64,000 nucleotides of DNA from Paenibacillus sp. Soil766 (GTDB lineage Bacteria > Bacillota > Bacilli > Paenibacillales > NBRC-103111), in the NCBI RefSeq assembly GCF_001428105.1, contig NZ_LMSJ01000023.1, positions 250,147 to 314,146 of the forward strand, given 5' to 3'. A program made the position numbers and the translations under genes. The notes below the pieces were generated by a model, which saw only the letters and a list, made by a program, of their open reading frames with translations, did no database searches and had not been told where the DNA came from. Shown here in pieces: positions 42,708 to 53,249 of this stretch. Position 1 is the stretch's first letter. Each line of letters starts with the position of its first letter.

Positions 42708-44886
42708 TTATGGCAGTAACAGCGCATCACCAAATGCAGAGGTATTCGTCCAATTGTTTCCTGTTCCATTCCACATCGTCTGACTATCACGCACGCCGCC
42801 ATTACTGTCGTCGTTATTCGCAATATCAAACCCGATTTTCAGACCTGCATATGGTGTAATGCCTAAATTACTCCAAGGAATAGCGGCTTCTAGACTATAT
42901 CCACCTGTGATTGGTGAAGTTTTGAACAACACGCCTGTGAGATGACCGTTCTTCTCGGAGCCTGTCAAATCATTGTAACCAAACGCGAATTGACGGTCGA
43001 AAGCATCGTATGTGAAATTCCGATCATGATTCGCATCGATATAAATGTCAAAGGAATCGTCATCATAGATATTGGTGGAATCGTTAAAAAGTGCAGGATC
43101 CGTGATGTTCACACCAACATATAAATAGGTACTGTCCCACATCACACCGAATTGGGAACTCGTATAGGTGACCCCGCTCACCGTTTTGCTAAGTGGCGTC
43201 GTAATTTGCCAATCTGCTTCATTTAAATTGCCGTCAATCGTCACTGGGGTAGCAGAATGAACCGCGGATACGGCAGGTGGTGCCGATTTCGTTGTCACCG
43301 TCAATGCACTGCCTCCAGAGGAATAATTCCATGCTGCATCTACAGCCTTCACATAGAATACATACGTTGTGTTCGGCTGAAGTCCAACGATAGATGTGGA
43401 ATTAGCAGATGCAGGCGTAAGCGCAATGGCATTATAATCTTTATACACGTTATAGCCCATCACACCAAAGTTATCCACGGAGGAATTCCAGGTGAGTTTA
43501 ACCGAAACGTCGGTCACACTCGCGACTGTCACATTAACTGGAGCCGTTGGGTTTTGCGTATCGGTGTAGGTTGCATTGTATTCATTCGCACCGATATCTG
43601 GGCTACTACCGACAGGACCGCCCCAGAAATCTTGGCCGCCATTGTTCGCAATAAGTTTACCGGCATCAATTGCTGGTGAAGTGGCTTGTAACCGGTAACC
43701 GATTGTCGTTGCCCGACCATCAGCGCCTAAGCTGCTATTGACGAATTGTGGTGTTCCGATCACCCCATTCGCATCGGTTGGCGGAGTGAAACCATCATAC
43801 AAATTACTGTCATAAATGTGCGTCGATGGGAAATCGATTGGCCCGCCACCTGAAATGGAGAAAATATTATTTTCGAATTTCGTGTTGTAATAGCTGCCTT
43901 CCCAAGAAACAGATTTCAACCCTTGAATTTTAAAGCCATTGCCGCTGTTTTGAATGAAGGTATTGTTATAGACATGTGTAGCTTCTTGGTCAGCACTCGA
44001 AAACGTAGCGTCAGCCCAATGTAAATGATTATCATTTTTACTAATGTTATAGCGCACGATATTTTGCCCGCCAAATCTTCTCAAATCCCCCATACTCATG
44101 AAGAAACCACCCGAGTTGTCATGGGAATAATTGTATTGATACGTATGTGTGCCGTAGGTATGAATATCGCTGTCAAAGGCTGTTGAATCATTATCTGTAC
44201 CCGCTTGGAAATGTACTCGTGCCACTTCATTGTATTGAATCGTCGCATCCTTGGTTGCCCATGTCCATATGCCAGCTATCCAACGATGATTCGTGCCATT
44301 CACCCCGATATCATAGCAAGTTCAAGTACATATCGGTGTCGCGGTTTGAGCTTCCTTTGATATTGTGGATGTTCAGATTCCGAAGATGAATGCTATTTAA
44401 GATACCAGAGCCTTTACCTACTACTAGGATTCCACTACGTTTAGCAACCGTTGCTGCATCATTGGTGATTTCCAAATTTTGTACCGTTATATATTGAACA
44501 TTGTAAAGGTACACCGTTGAGGCTGCTCCCGCGCCGTTCAGAACAGGATTAGGCCCGCTTCCATATTTATCGAAAATAATAGGTGATCCGCTGCTGCCTG
44601 ATCCATTCGGCTGTAAGGTCCCCGTCCACGAGGATCCTGATTTGAATAGCACTTTGTCTCCTGCACCAAAGGTTATGCTGTTCACTTTGGCTAATGTTTT
44701 CCAGGGGGATGCTGAACTTATGCCCGTATTCGTATCATTTCCAGCATCGGAATCTACATAATAAGTTGTTGCAGCTGCTGATACAGACGCAGGTGCAACA
44801 AGCAGCAACTGTGCCCCCATTAGCGTCACAACAAGGAACAGGGAGATAAGTCGCGCTACGAATCGTTTGTTAATCACTAGATTCAT
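42708..44886 (-). pseudogene. Secreted beta-helix, FN3 and CBM9-like protein, frameshifted
   Basis: Two frames form one gene. From the ATG at 44886 (AGGAGG upstream) there is a signal peptide (cut near VSA, about residue 37) and a beta-helix start (YYVDSDAGNDTNTGISSASP). The frame stops at 44311. Helix sequence resumes in the next frame from about 44316 (YDIGVNGTNHRWIAGIWTW), continues to about 43590, and is followed by an FN3 domain and a CBM9-like domain ending at 42708. Either one base was lost or gained around 44310-44320 or the assembly is wrong there. Without the shift it would be about 725 aa, a secreted polysaccharide-acting protein. Confidence 0.75.
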
Positions 44887-44935
44887 TCATTCGCCTCCTA
44901 TTGGATGTAAATCATAAGACTGAATTGGACTAAAT

Positions 44936-44949
44936 TGAGAGCGTTTTCA
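44936..44949 (-). promoter_or_regulatory. cre site upstream of the secreted beta-helix gene
   Basis: TGAAAACGCTCTCA on the minus strand fits the catabolite-responsive element consensus TGWNANCGNTNWCA at every position. It is 50 bases before the start at 44886, suggesting CcpA-mediated carbon catabolite control. Confidence 0.7.
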
Positions 44950-45010
44950 TTCAGTGCTTTAGAAAACCTTTTTTATGCTATCACCCCTCTCCAGCTAATT
45001 TGAACTATGG

Positions 45011-45052
45011 TTACTTCCATCGGCACTTGTATGTTGAAACCGATGGAAGTAA
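45011..45052 (-). terminator. Hairpin after the PhyH gene
   Basis: A perfect 13-bp stem (TTACTTCCATCGG/CCGATGGAAGTAA) starts 19 bases past the stop at 45071. It lacks a long T tract. Confidence 0.55.
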
Positions 45053-45070
45053 TTCCTTCACAGCTACCGA

Positions 45071-45985
45071 TTAAGCCTTTCCTAAAGCAGTTCGAACACT
45101 TCTTTCCAATGGTGAATAGTTTGCTTCATCAGCTCTATCCAGATTCAACCGTTCAAACAAAGGTGTCGTTCGATTACACAGAAAGCGTACCTTATCGCTA
45201 TGATTCTGTGACGGTGCATGATATAGGAATGGATGACACAGAATCACATCGCCAGGTTCCCCAGTCACTTCTTGTACCCGCAGCTTGAAACCATCTGCAT
45301 CTGTCGTGAATTGATTCATAAACCGATCTATGCGTGATTGATGATCAGATACCGCTGGCGATAGTCCCGTCAATTCGGATAACCAAGGATGCTTAGCATT
45401 GAGCGTTTGAATCCCTTCACCAAGGTCAATACCTTCCGCGTAGTCCGCAAGAAACTTTGCCACCACCTTATGCGAACCTTCTGCAACTAAAGTGCCTCCT
45501 GCTTGTGAACCCACGTCAGAAAACAAGCACAAGCAAAGTAATCCTTGATCGGGACTATCCACAAAGTGGTGAAAATGTGAACCATCCCAATGCCAACCTT
45601 CCGTAGGAACATCCCACGGCTTATCTCTTCCATGATGGAAGTTAACAGGCCACCAGCCCCAAGTTGGGTAGTCGGCATCTCTCTCCTTGTAGACCACATG
45701 CTCTCGCCAACGACCTTCGCCCACCAAATCCTCAATCGCATCGGCCATTCGTTGGGTATTGCAGATATCAAACTCAGGACCTCTGTAGGATACTTGGTGA
45801 AAAATAAGAGAGCGAATCCAGCTAACCGGATCATCACGCTTTACGGCATAGGCTTCTTCAACCTTATTCCATAGGAAATCCTGACAAGCCAGCGCCTTCT
45901 CACGGCTAAATGCTTGTGCAACCTTGACCCATCCCAGTTCCTGAAATTGCTCAATTTCTTCTGTCGTCAGGACCTTCGTTATCAT
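45071..45985 (-). CDS. Phytanoyl-CoA dioxygenase (PhyH) family protein
   Basis: The 304-aa protein has the Fe(II)/2-oxoglutarate core: GWHWDGSHFHHF with His132 and Asp134, a second His in VILCHPFLYHAPSQN (His251 or His256) and Arg267 for 2-oxoglutarate. The family hydroxylates small molecules. It starts 10 bases downstream of the solute-binding protein gene, so it is likely co-transcribed and acts on the imported compound or a linked metabolite. Substrate unknown. Confidence 0.85.
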   Translation of the reverse strand: MITKVLTTEEIEQFQELGWVKVAQAFSREKALACQDFLWNKVEEAYAVKRDDPVSWIRSLIFHQVSYRGPEFDICNTQRMADAIEDLVGEGRWREHVVYKERDADYPTWGWWPVNFHHGRDKPWDVPTEGWHWDGSHFHHFVDSPDQGLLCLCLFSDVGSQAGGTLVAEGSHKVVAKFLADYAEGIDLGEGIQTLNAKHPWLSELTGLSPAVSDHQSRIDRFMNQFTTDADGFKLRVQEVTGEPGDVILCHPFLYHAPSQNHSDKVRFLCNRTTPLFERLNLDRADEANYSPLERSVRTALGKA

Positions 45986-45994
45986 TGTCTAGAT

Positions 45995-47530
45995 TCACTT
46001 CTTTCCTTTTGTTTTAACCCACTCATCAATTTGCTTCTGCTGCTCCGCATACACTTTTTCTTGACCGACCGATTTCGCTTTTTCGATGTATTTCGGAAGA
46101 ATCTCATTCGGGTCAAGCGTACCCGTCACTAGGCCTGGTTCAAATTCTTTTTTCACGTTAGTGATGGCAGCCATTTCATTTTTCACACTAGATTGATCGA
46201 AATAATAGCCAAGCAGCCTTGAGGTTTCCGCCTTTTCGTTGAACGATTTGAATTTCTCCCATTTCGCTGGATCTTCATTCGCCCAAAGATAATCATTAAA
46301 CTGATTGCCAAACATGTAGCCTTGGTTCAGGTTATAGCCTGAGGTTTGTGCTGTTACACCCTTAGGGAAATCGATGACATCGTTCTTACCCTCTACCTTG
46401 GCGTAATGTTTGCCTTCAATTCCGAATACAAGCATATTCAACAATTTCTTATCCGTGTATAACAAATTCAAAAACATCGCAGCTCGTTCCGGATCCTTAG
46501 ATGTGCGGGAAATAGAGATCATGGAACCTGTCGTGTCACTCGTCGCAATCAGAGGCTGCGTCAATGGCACTTGCACCCAATCAATACCTATAGAGTTGCT
46601 GACTTCCGCATCCTTCCCAGGCTTCAACCATTCGAAGAAGGAGAACGCTTTACCAGACTTCAGACCGCTCATCATGTCCGTCAGTGTGGCAGCATCTTTA
46701 TTGACGTAGCCACCGACATACCATTTCCGTGCCAAATCCAGTGATTTGCGATATTCCGCTGTTTCAAGCAAGTTAACAACCTTGAAGTCCGTTGCATTCC
46801 GTAACAGATTACCGTCGAAATTAGCTACATTCTGGGTATACACAACATTGCTGTCTTTATTAATATAAAGCGGAGTTACCTTTGGCTCTTTCTCTTTGAT
46901 CATTTGGAAAATGGGTTCCAGATCCAACATGGACTTAATTTGTGTAAGATCAATCTTATATTTCTCAACTAAATCCTTACGCAGCATGATGCCACGTTGA
47001 CTACCTAACTCCTTATTCACGGGAAGCGAGTAATTTTTGCCGTTAATTTTGGAGCCTTCCAGCAGTGCAGGATTAATAATCTTCTTCGCATCGGGCGCAA
47101 ATTGATCGATAAGTGCTGTCATATCAATGAGCGAGCCTTGTTGAATTTTGGTCGTGAAATTATCCCATGCCACGGTCCAAATCAGATCGAAAGCATCGCT
47201 AGAAGCAAATTTCAAATTCATTTTGTCCTGCCAATCGGCCCAAGCTAACACATTCAACTCGAAAGTCGCATTGATCTTCTCTTTTAAATAGTTGCTGATT
47301 TCCTCATTCACCAACTTCAAATCGGCAGGCGCTCCTGCTGCTGGAATGTACATACTTAGTTTGTATGGAGCAAGTGTTTTCGCAGTCGCTCCTGGTGACG
47401 CTTGCGCGGTTGTTGGCGCACTAGTTTCTTTGTTGCCTTCACTCGAATTCGATGAGGTACAGCCACTGAACAACAGTGACATCGATACAGCTGAAGCCAA
47501 TACTGCTGGAATCGCCTTTCTTTTTACCAT
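45995..47530 (-). CDS. Sugar ABC transporter solute-binding lipoprotein (LplA-like)
   Basis: The ATG at 47530 has AGGAGG 6 bases upstream. The 511-aa lipoprotein has a lipobox in SMSLLFSGC (Cys at about 23) and a Ser/Thr linker, then the periplasmic-binding fold of the family 1 extracellular solute-binding proteins of Lpl/Ytc-type: EEISNYLKEKINATFELNV and FDLIWTVAWDNFTTKIQQG. It binds an unidentified oligosaccharide. The two permease genes are directly upstream and no ATPase is nearby; a shared MsmX-type ATPase is usual for such systems. Confidence 0.88.
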   Translation of the reverse strand: MVKRKAIPAVLASAVSMSLLFSGCTSSNSSEGNKETSAPTTAQASPGATAKTLAPYKLSMYIPAAGAPADLKLVNEEISNYLKEKINATFELNVLAWADWQDKMNLKFASSDAFDLIWTVAWDNFTTKIQQGSLIDMTALIDQFAPDAKKIINPALLEGSKINGKNYSLPVNKELGSQRGIMLRKDLVEKYKIDLTQIKSMLDLEPIFQMIKEKEPKVTPLYINKDSNVVYTQNVANFDGNLLRNATDFKVVNLLETAEYRKSLDLARKWYVGGYVNKDAATLTDMMSGLKSGKAFSFFEWLKPGKDAEVSNSIGIDWVQVPLTQPLIATSDTTGSMISISRTSKDPERAAMFLNLLYTDKKLLNMLVFGIEGKHYAKVEGKNDVIDFPKGVTAQTSGYNLNQGYMFGNQFNDYLWANEDPAKWEKFKSFNEKAETSRLLGYYFDQSSVKNEMAAITNVKKEFEPGLVTGTLDPNEILPKYIEKAKSVGQEKVYAEQQKQIDEWVKTKGKK

Positions 47531-47582
47531 ATGAACCCTCCTATTAGTACACATCATATATGCTAACCGGTTACTGCCGGAT

Positions 47583-48548
47583 CTAGCCTTTAATTGCGCC
47601 TACCGTGAGGCCTTTAATGAAATACTTCTGGAACATCGGAAATGCGAGTACAATAGGTCCCATTCCTGTAATACACATGGCCATACGAACGGTCTCATTG
47701 GGCAGCTTAGCAATTTCAGATGAAATATTTACACTTCCACTTACTTGAGCATTCGCAGTCAAATACTGTAAGTTCCTCATAACCTTGTACATCATGTATT
47801 GCAAGTTCACCAGGTTATCATTGTTGATGAATACCAAGCTATTAAACCAATCATTCCAATAACCAATGGTGTAGAATAATCCCACCGTCGCAAGCACTGG
47901 CAGAGATAAGGGGAGAACGATACTCCGGAATATTTTCATCTCACTTGCCCCATCCATACTCGCAGACTCAATTAATGAAGGATGGATTGTCGTTTGAAAA
48001 AAAGTACGCACCATGATGACAAAGAATGCATTCATGAGATGATTCGGAATGATCAGCGCGAATAACGTATCCTTGATGGGAAACAGCTTCGTATAGACGA
48101 GGTACCAAGGTACCAGTCCGCCGCTAAAGATCATCGTAAAAAAGATGAAGAAGGAGAAAAATCCACGAAAGTTGAAATCCATACGCGAAAGGGGGTAGGC
48201 GAACATAGCGGTAACTGTTAACCCCAATAAACTACCTACCAATGTGACGAAAATGGAAATGCTATATCCCTTAGCAATGTGCGCAGCATCTTGCCATAAA
48301 TACTGATAAGCAGCAAGACTAAAGGATTCTGGAATAAGTCTGTAACCATGTAAAGCGATGGCATTTTCATCCGAGAAAGAGACGGATAAGACAAGCAGAA
48401 CCGGTACCAAGCTGATTACGCAATACAAGATAAAGGATAGATTCAGCACCATGCTTGCCGGTCTTGAGATGCTGTTCGGGTCTCGTGAACGCCGTGTGAT
48501 AGGGGAAGCTTTCGACTGTTTTTTCATTTCCATTGCGATTGAATCCAT
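47583..48548 (-). CDS. Carbohydrate ABC transporter permease (LplC/YtcP-like)
   Basis: The 321-aa protein has six predicted membrane segments and the EAA loop SLIESASMDGASEMKIFRSIVL, which contacts the ATPase. The N-terminus is charged. AGGAGG is 7 bases before the ATG. It is 11 bases downstream of the other permease gene and is the second inner-membrane component of the sugar transporter. Confidence 0.9.
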   Translation of the reverse strand: MDSIAMEMKKQSKASPITRRSRDPNSISRPASMVLNLSFILYCVISLVPVLLVLSVSFSDENAIALHGYRLIPESFSLAAYQYLWQDAAHIAKGYSISIFVTLVGSLLGLTVTAMFAYPLSRMDFNFRGFFSFFIFFTMIFSGGLVPWYLVYTKLFPIKDTLFALIIPNHLMNAFFVIMVRTFFQTTIHPSLIESASMDGASEMKIFRSIVLPLSLPVLATVGLFYTIGYWNDWFNSLVFINNDNLVNLQYMMYKVMRNLQYLTANAQVSGSVNISSEIAKLPNETVRMAMCITGMGPIVLAFPMFQKYFIKGLTVGAIKG

Positions 48549-48559
48549 GTTGAACCCTC

Positions 48560-49495
48560 CTAGAATAGCGCATGTTCGCGGTTTATTTTACGAACAATGC
48601 TGTTCGCAACGACTACAACAACAAATCCTACCATTGATTGATATAAACCAGCCGCAGAAGCCATTCCAATATCACCCAGATGAAGCAAGGCACGATATAC
48701 ATACGTATCAATGACATTCGTTGTGGAGTACAATGCCCCCGCGTCCAACGGCACTTGGTAGAATAAGCCGAAATCCGCATTTAAAATATGTCCAATCGCC
48801 AATATCGTGAGAATGATCATGATCGGCTTCAGCATCGGAATGGTTATCTTCGTGATTTGCTGCCATTTCGAAGCTCCGTCCATCAAGGCCGCATCATAAT
48901 ATTCGCCATCGATGCCAATAATAGCAGCTAGATAAATAATGCTTCCGTAGCCAATATTTTTCCAGAGTTGCACGAGGGGAAGAATATATGGCCACCATTT
49001 GGGCTCACTGTACCAGGCAATAGCATCGAAGCCTAACGGCTCAAGAATGCCCTTATTGATGAATCCATACTCTTGATTCAAAAGGGAAAAACCCAAGTAT
49101 CCTACAATGACCGCAGATAAAAAGTAAGGTAAAAACAAGATACTCTGATACATTTTTGCCATAAACCGACTTCGAAGCTCGTTAAGCGCAATTGCGACGC
49201 CTACACCGAAAATGAGATTTAATACAATAAAGGTAAAATTGTAAAGCAGCGTATTCCGCGTAATCAACCAAGCATCTGTCGTTTGGAATAGAAACTCGAA
49301 ATTTTTAAATCCCACCCAAGGGCTTCTCAGAATGCCATCCGCGTAATTGATGCTCTTAAAGGCAATTAATGTACCGAACATGGGCGCGTAATTATTGATC
49401 AGTAAGTACAGCGTCCCAGGAAGCAACATCAATAGCAAAAATCGATCCTTGATGATTTTACGAAATAATAATTTGACATGTATCGCTTTGTACAC
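48560..49495 (-). CDS. Carbohydrate ABC transporter permease (LplB/YteP-like)
   Basis: The 311-aa protein has six membrane segments and the EAA loop YYDAALMDGASKWQQITKITI. The first helix (LLMLLPGTLYLLINNYAPMFG) matches LplB-type permeases. GTG start at 49495 with AGAGG nearby. Together with the LplC-like protein it forms the membrane channel for the solute bound by the 45995-47530 lipoprotein. Confidence 0.9.
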   Translation of the reverse strand: MYKAIHVKLLFRKIIKDRFLLLMLLPGTLYLLINNYAPMFGTLIAFKSINYADGILRSPWVGFKNFEFLFQTTDAWLITRNTLLYNFTFIVLNLIFGVGVAIALNELRSRFMAKMYQSILFLPYFLSAVIVGYLGFSLLNQEYGFINKGILEPLGFDAIAWYSEPKWWPYILPLVQLWKNIGYGSIIYLAAIIGIDGEYYDAALMDGASKWQQITKITIPMLKPIMIILTILAIGHILNADFGLFYQVPLDAGALYSTTNVIDTYVYRALLHLGDIGMASAAGLYQSMVGFVVVVVANSIVRKINREHALF

Positions 49496-49618
49496 GTGTG
49501 CCGCCTCTCTCTCCAGTTGAACTTTATATAGCTAGTTTATCGCTGGAAGAGATTCTGAACTACGAAGTCAAATGACATTATTACTGCTTTTATGACTTGA
49601 TTGAATTTCCAGGTCAAA

Positions 49619-49653
49619 AAGACCGAAACAGGAATCCATTCCGCTTCGGCCTT
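49619..49653 (-). terminator. Terminator after yesN-like gene
   Basis: Stem AAAGACCGAA.C/GCTTCGGCCTTT with one mismatch, followed on the minus strand by TTTTTG. It separates the two-component genes from the transporter genes, so these have their own promoter. Confidence 0.7.
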
Positions 49654-49673
49654 TCATGTTGTTCAACTCCAAA

Positions 49674-51320
49674 TTAAAAATGACTGCTGCTCCCTGAATC
49701 CAGGTAAAGACTTTGATAGCTCTTGCGATATTCCTGAGGGGTCATGCCCGCAACACGTTTAAACATTTTGCTAAAATGAGAGAAATTCTCATATCCTAAT
49801 TGCTCGCAGATATCACTGATTCGAGTGCGTGATTCAATGAGCAGTACTTTGGCTTGCTTCATTTTCTCAGCTATGATGTAATCCATCATGGATTGTCCCG
49901 TCTCTTTTTTGAAAATTCGGGATAAATAGGCGGCATTGAGATGCACATAAGCGGCAATTCTTTCGCGTGTCACCCCGTTCAAATCTTCCTGGATATACGC
50001 TTTAATCGTCTCAATTAAGGCGAGATTCTCCACGCCACTCTCCGCCATTTGCTTCATGGCCGCCGAGAAAAGTCGTTCTGCCCACGTTTGTAATTGATTA
50101 AGAGAACGTGGCGGATTCTTCTCCTCACCTCGTCTTCCTCCGGGCAGCAGCATTTTGACAGGCCATCCTTTCTTATGGGCGGCATGATAAATGAAATTTA
50201 ACAAGGAATGATACACCGCACTAATGATCTCCGCATCCACATCCGATTCACGAAGTTCCACAAACAAGGCCTGAAGTCTCGTTGTTAATTCCGTTCGTTT
50301 GCCGCTCTCGAATAACTTGATCCATTCCTCCCATGCAACCGGAATAGTGAATTGCCGCACATTCGTTGGTTTCTGCACCTCGCTGTCAACAAGCCGAATG
50401 ATACTATGACCAGATACGTGCTCATGCTCTGTATCAATTAACTCATATACAGTTTGAGAAATATGGGTCAGTACCGTAGGTTTGCCGATAAAACACGATA
50501 CGGTGCAATACAGATAGCGCGCGCAGGCATGCGCATACTCCGTACAAGCTTTTTCCCAATCCTGCCATGGTAAAGCTTCCAGATTCTCATTCACATAGCA
50601 CAAAGCAAGGTTCAACCCGCTTCGATCTTGAATGACAGTTCCTGCATGGCCTCCCAGCAACATCTCACTAGCTACATTCCGCAAAGCATAATTCATAATT
50701 TCTTCATCACGAAGCGTAAATTCTTTATCCCAACGTTCAACACTGATTAAAATAGGAACGATTAACGTTGTCGTGGTCAGTGCCAGTTCAGAGGCGACTA
50801 ACGATTGCTCAAGTTCATACGCGTTCATACGGATTCTCTCGTCAAGGACATCCTGCCAGAAACGTTCAATGATAACAGGCTTCTGCTTTTCCCATATTGT
50901 CGTATACTTCTGAACATTTTCGTTGTAATGCTGCCATTCTTTTTCTTGTTTAACTTGGCTCACTGCTTTTTCTACGACTTTACGTAAATGATCTCTCTTC
51001 ACAGGCTTCAGCAGATAATCGAAGCCTCCCTGTTGAATCGCTCTTTGTGCATATGTGAAGTCAGCATGTCCGGTTAAGAACACCGTAACCATGGATGGTG
51101 CAAAGACGTTCACCCATTCTTGAAGCTCCAGTCCGTTCATGCCTGGCATTTCAATATCACATATCATGAGATCAACTTTATGCTGTTGAATAATCGACAT
51201 TGCTTCATCGGAGTCTGCGGCATCGTAAATTGTTGTTATCCCTTCAGCCCCCCAATCAATCGCCTTATACAGCGCTCTCACTGTATATTCCTCGTCATCT
51301 ACAATTAACAGATTAATCAT
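49674..51320 (-). CDS. YesN-type response regulator with AraC HTH
   Basis: The 548-aa protein has an N-terminal receiver (1-120; the phospho-Asp lies in LMICDIEMPGMNGLEL), a long middle region and a C-terminal AraC double HTH (YVHLNAAYLSRIFKKETGQ and LGYENFSHFSKMFKRVAGM TPQEYRK). Its start overlaps the end of the sensor kinase gene by 8 bases (ATGATTAA), so both are co-translated. It probably activates the transporter genes just downstream. Confidence 0.92.
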   Translation of the reverse strand: MINLLIVDDEEYTVRALYKAIDWGAEGITTIYDAADSDEAMSIIQQHKVDLMICDIEMPGMNGLELQEWVNVFAPSMVTVFLTGHADFTYAQRAIQQGGFDYLLKPVKRDHLRKVVEKAVSQVKQEKEWQHYNENVQKYTTIWEKQKPVIIERFWQDVLDERIRMNAYELEQSLVASELALTTTTLIVPILISVERWDKEFTLRDEEIMNYALRNVASEMLLGGHAGTVIQDRSGLNLALCYVNENLEALPWQDWEKACTEYAHACARYLYCTVSCFIGKPTVLTHISQTVYELIDTEHEHVSGHSIIRLVDSEVQKPTNVRQFTIPVAWEEWIKLFESGKRTELTTRLQALFVELRESDVDAEIISAVYHSLLNFIYHAAHKKGWPVKMLLPGGRRGEEKNPPRSLNQLQTWAERLFSAAMKQMAESGVENLALIETIKAYIQEDLNGVTRERIAAYVHLNAAYLSRIFKKETGQSMMDYIIAEKMKQAKVLLIESRTRISDICEQLGYENFSHFSKMFKRVAGMTPQEYRKSYQSLYLDSGSSSHF

Positions 51321-53067
51321 GAGTATCCTCGTCTCCTCTTCGCTGCTCGATTGGTACAGTTAGAGTCACTTCTGCCCCGCCAGTAGTCAGATTCTCAAAT
51401 GCGAAGCTTGCCGCTTGCCCATATTTCAGCCTAAGCCTCTCTTGCACATTCCATATCCCTAGATGCTTCACAGCACTGTTACCCGCGTAGCTGCCTTCTT
51501 GCAGAGCTCGTAAAAGATCAGGTGGAAATCCAGGTCCATTATCCGCTACCCGAATGTCCATACACGCCAAGTTCGAGTCAGACTGTTTAATTTGGATATC
51601 TAATCGAAACACATGCCCAGGCTTTTTCATCCCATGAACAACCGCATTTTCAACGAATGGTTGAATACTTAGTGGTGGAAGCGGGATCTCCAGAAGCTTG
51701 TCGGAAATTTCACAGGTATAGAACATTTTGCTCGGGAAACGGAGCTTTTGAATCTCTAAGTAATCACGGATATGCGCTGTTTCTTCTTCGATTGTCACAT
51801 ATTCTCGACTGCCTCGCATAATAAAGCGGAAATAAGCAGCCAGATGCTCCGTCATTTTTTGAACTAATGCGTTCTCCTCCAGTTCCGAAAGGCTGTATAT
51901 GAGATTGAGTGAGTTCAAATAGAAATGCGGATTAATTTGCGCTTGCAGATGCTTATATTCAGCTTCTTTCTTTTTCAGCTGCTCTTCATAGACATCCATT
52001 TTGAGATATCGAATCTGTGTGACCATTTTATTAAAAGTATCTGTTAGAAACACAAATTCCCGTACATTTCCCGCAGCGATTCGAAACTCCAGATTACCGC
52101 GCATAATGCTGCGCATCCCGTTCATTAAGTCTTGGAGCGGTTTCTGCAGTACCTTTTTCAAAAATAGAAAATACAAGATGAGAACCAACGTACCTGCAAT
52201 CGGAATCATATAGATCATCCGCTGGAAGAACGTCAATCTTCGCAACAAATCCTGTTCTGGCAGAATAGCTGCTAATTCAAGCCCCGTTTCCTTCAATGGA
52301 TACCCGATTAACAAATACGGTACTCCCTCATAGCTCATTCGGTAGGTTCCATCCCCTAACGGTTCAGAGCCTTTGGCTCCTCTAGCGACTGCCATCTGCT
52401 CAGCAGGTATCGCACTATCGTTAATTGGTTCCCTGTTGGCATCAAGCAGCATGGCCATTCCTTTATCTCCGAATCGAACATCACCTAACGGCGACAGGAA
52501 AGTACCTACATTAACAACGGCACCGACAATGATTTCCGGGCTTATTTTTTCAGTGCGATATAAATATCTGTGATCCCCCTGCTTCGTAGATCTCCAGCTT
52601 TTGTTCGGATCGTCTGCCGTTTGGAGCATTTCGGTACGAATCATTTGATCCGATTCTGTTAGTAAGTGTTGATCTCGCGTGGCAAAGATTACATCATCCG
52701 TCGTTTTGGAATAAACGAAAAAGATATCTACCTCTCGAAATACATCTAAATTATTTGTGAACGATCTCATCGTTCGCTGTTTCGCAAAAAAGTAGTTACT
52801 CGAATCCATCGGAAATAGCGAAAGCGTTATCAAATCTGGATACGAGGTATCACTTGTAATTAATCTGAGCAGGTAATACGTCGCTTCCTGCAGTCCACTA
52901 TCCATCTGTAAGCCGTGTGATTGCAATAAGGTATAATTGGTTTTGGACACTTCTTCACGCAGGATCTTCATCCCATAGGCGTTATTGTAGTAGAGAAATA
53001 GAATGAGCGCCGCAGTAATAACGACAAATCCAAGCAATACTTTAAAAATTAAACTGACTCCCTGCAA
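51313..53067 (-). CDS. YesM-type sensor histidine kinase
   Basis: A TTG at 53067 is preferred because GGGGAG lies 9 bases upstream; the ATG at 53103 has no ribosome binding site. The maximal open frame to 53250 runs through a terminator at 53201-53231, so it is not the real start. The approximately 584-aa kinase has a first membrane segment near 8-28, an extracytoplasmic sensor, a second membrane segment near 280-300, a HAMP domain and the His_kinase domain with His in INPHFYLNSLNLIYSL, followed by the HATPase (NAVVHGMKKPG, ADNGPGFP). It pairs with the YesN-like regulator. Confidence 0.85.
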   Translation of the reverse strand: MQGVSLIFKVLLGFVVITAALILFLYYNNAYGMKILREEVSKTNYTLLQSHGLQMDSGLQEATYYLLRLITSDTSYPDLITLSLFPMDSSNYFFAKQRTMRSFTNNLDVFREVDIFFVYSKTTDDVIFATRDQHLLTESDQMIRTEMLQTADDPNKSWRSTKQGDHRYLYRTEKISPEIIVGAVVNVGTFLSPLGDVRFGDKGMAMLLDANREPINDSAIPAEQMAVARGAKGSEPLGDGTYRMSYEGVPYLLIGYPLKETGLELAAILPEQDLLRRLTFFQRMIYMIPIAGTLVLILYFLFLKKVLQKPLQDLMNGMRSIMRGNLEFRIAAGNVREFVFLTDTFNKMVTQIRYLKMDVYEEQLKKKEAEYKHLQAQINPHFYLNSLNLIYSLSELEENALVQKMTEHLAAYFRFIMRGSREYVTIEEETAHIRDYLEIQKLRFPSKMFYTCEISDKLLEIPLPPLSIQPFVENAVVHGMKKPGHVFRLDIQIKQSDSNLACMDIRVADNGPGFPPDLLRALQEGSYAGNSAVKHLGIWNVQERLRLKYGQAASFAFENLTTGGAEVTLTVPIEQRRGDEDTHD

Positions 53068-53200
53068 TCCTATCGTCTCCCCGCTCTGTACCAAATCTAC
53101 CATTTGATTACATTTTAATAGAGTCTTCGTATCTAGTTTATAGCAAATGATTCCAAAAGCAACTAGGAGAATAGGAGAATCTTTTCGGTTCAGATGACAA

Positions 53201-53231
53201 AAAAACGCCCACCCCATCGGAGTGAACGCTT
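53201..53231 (-). terminator. Terminator after the aldo/keto reductase gene
   Basis: GCGTTCAC and GTGGGCGT form an 8-bp stem with G-U pairs, followed on the minus strand by seven T. It lies about 20 bases past the stop at 53250. Confidence 0.75.
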
Positions 53232-53249
53232 CTATGCAAACTCTAACCA

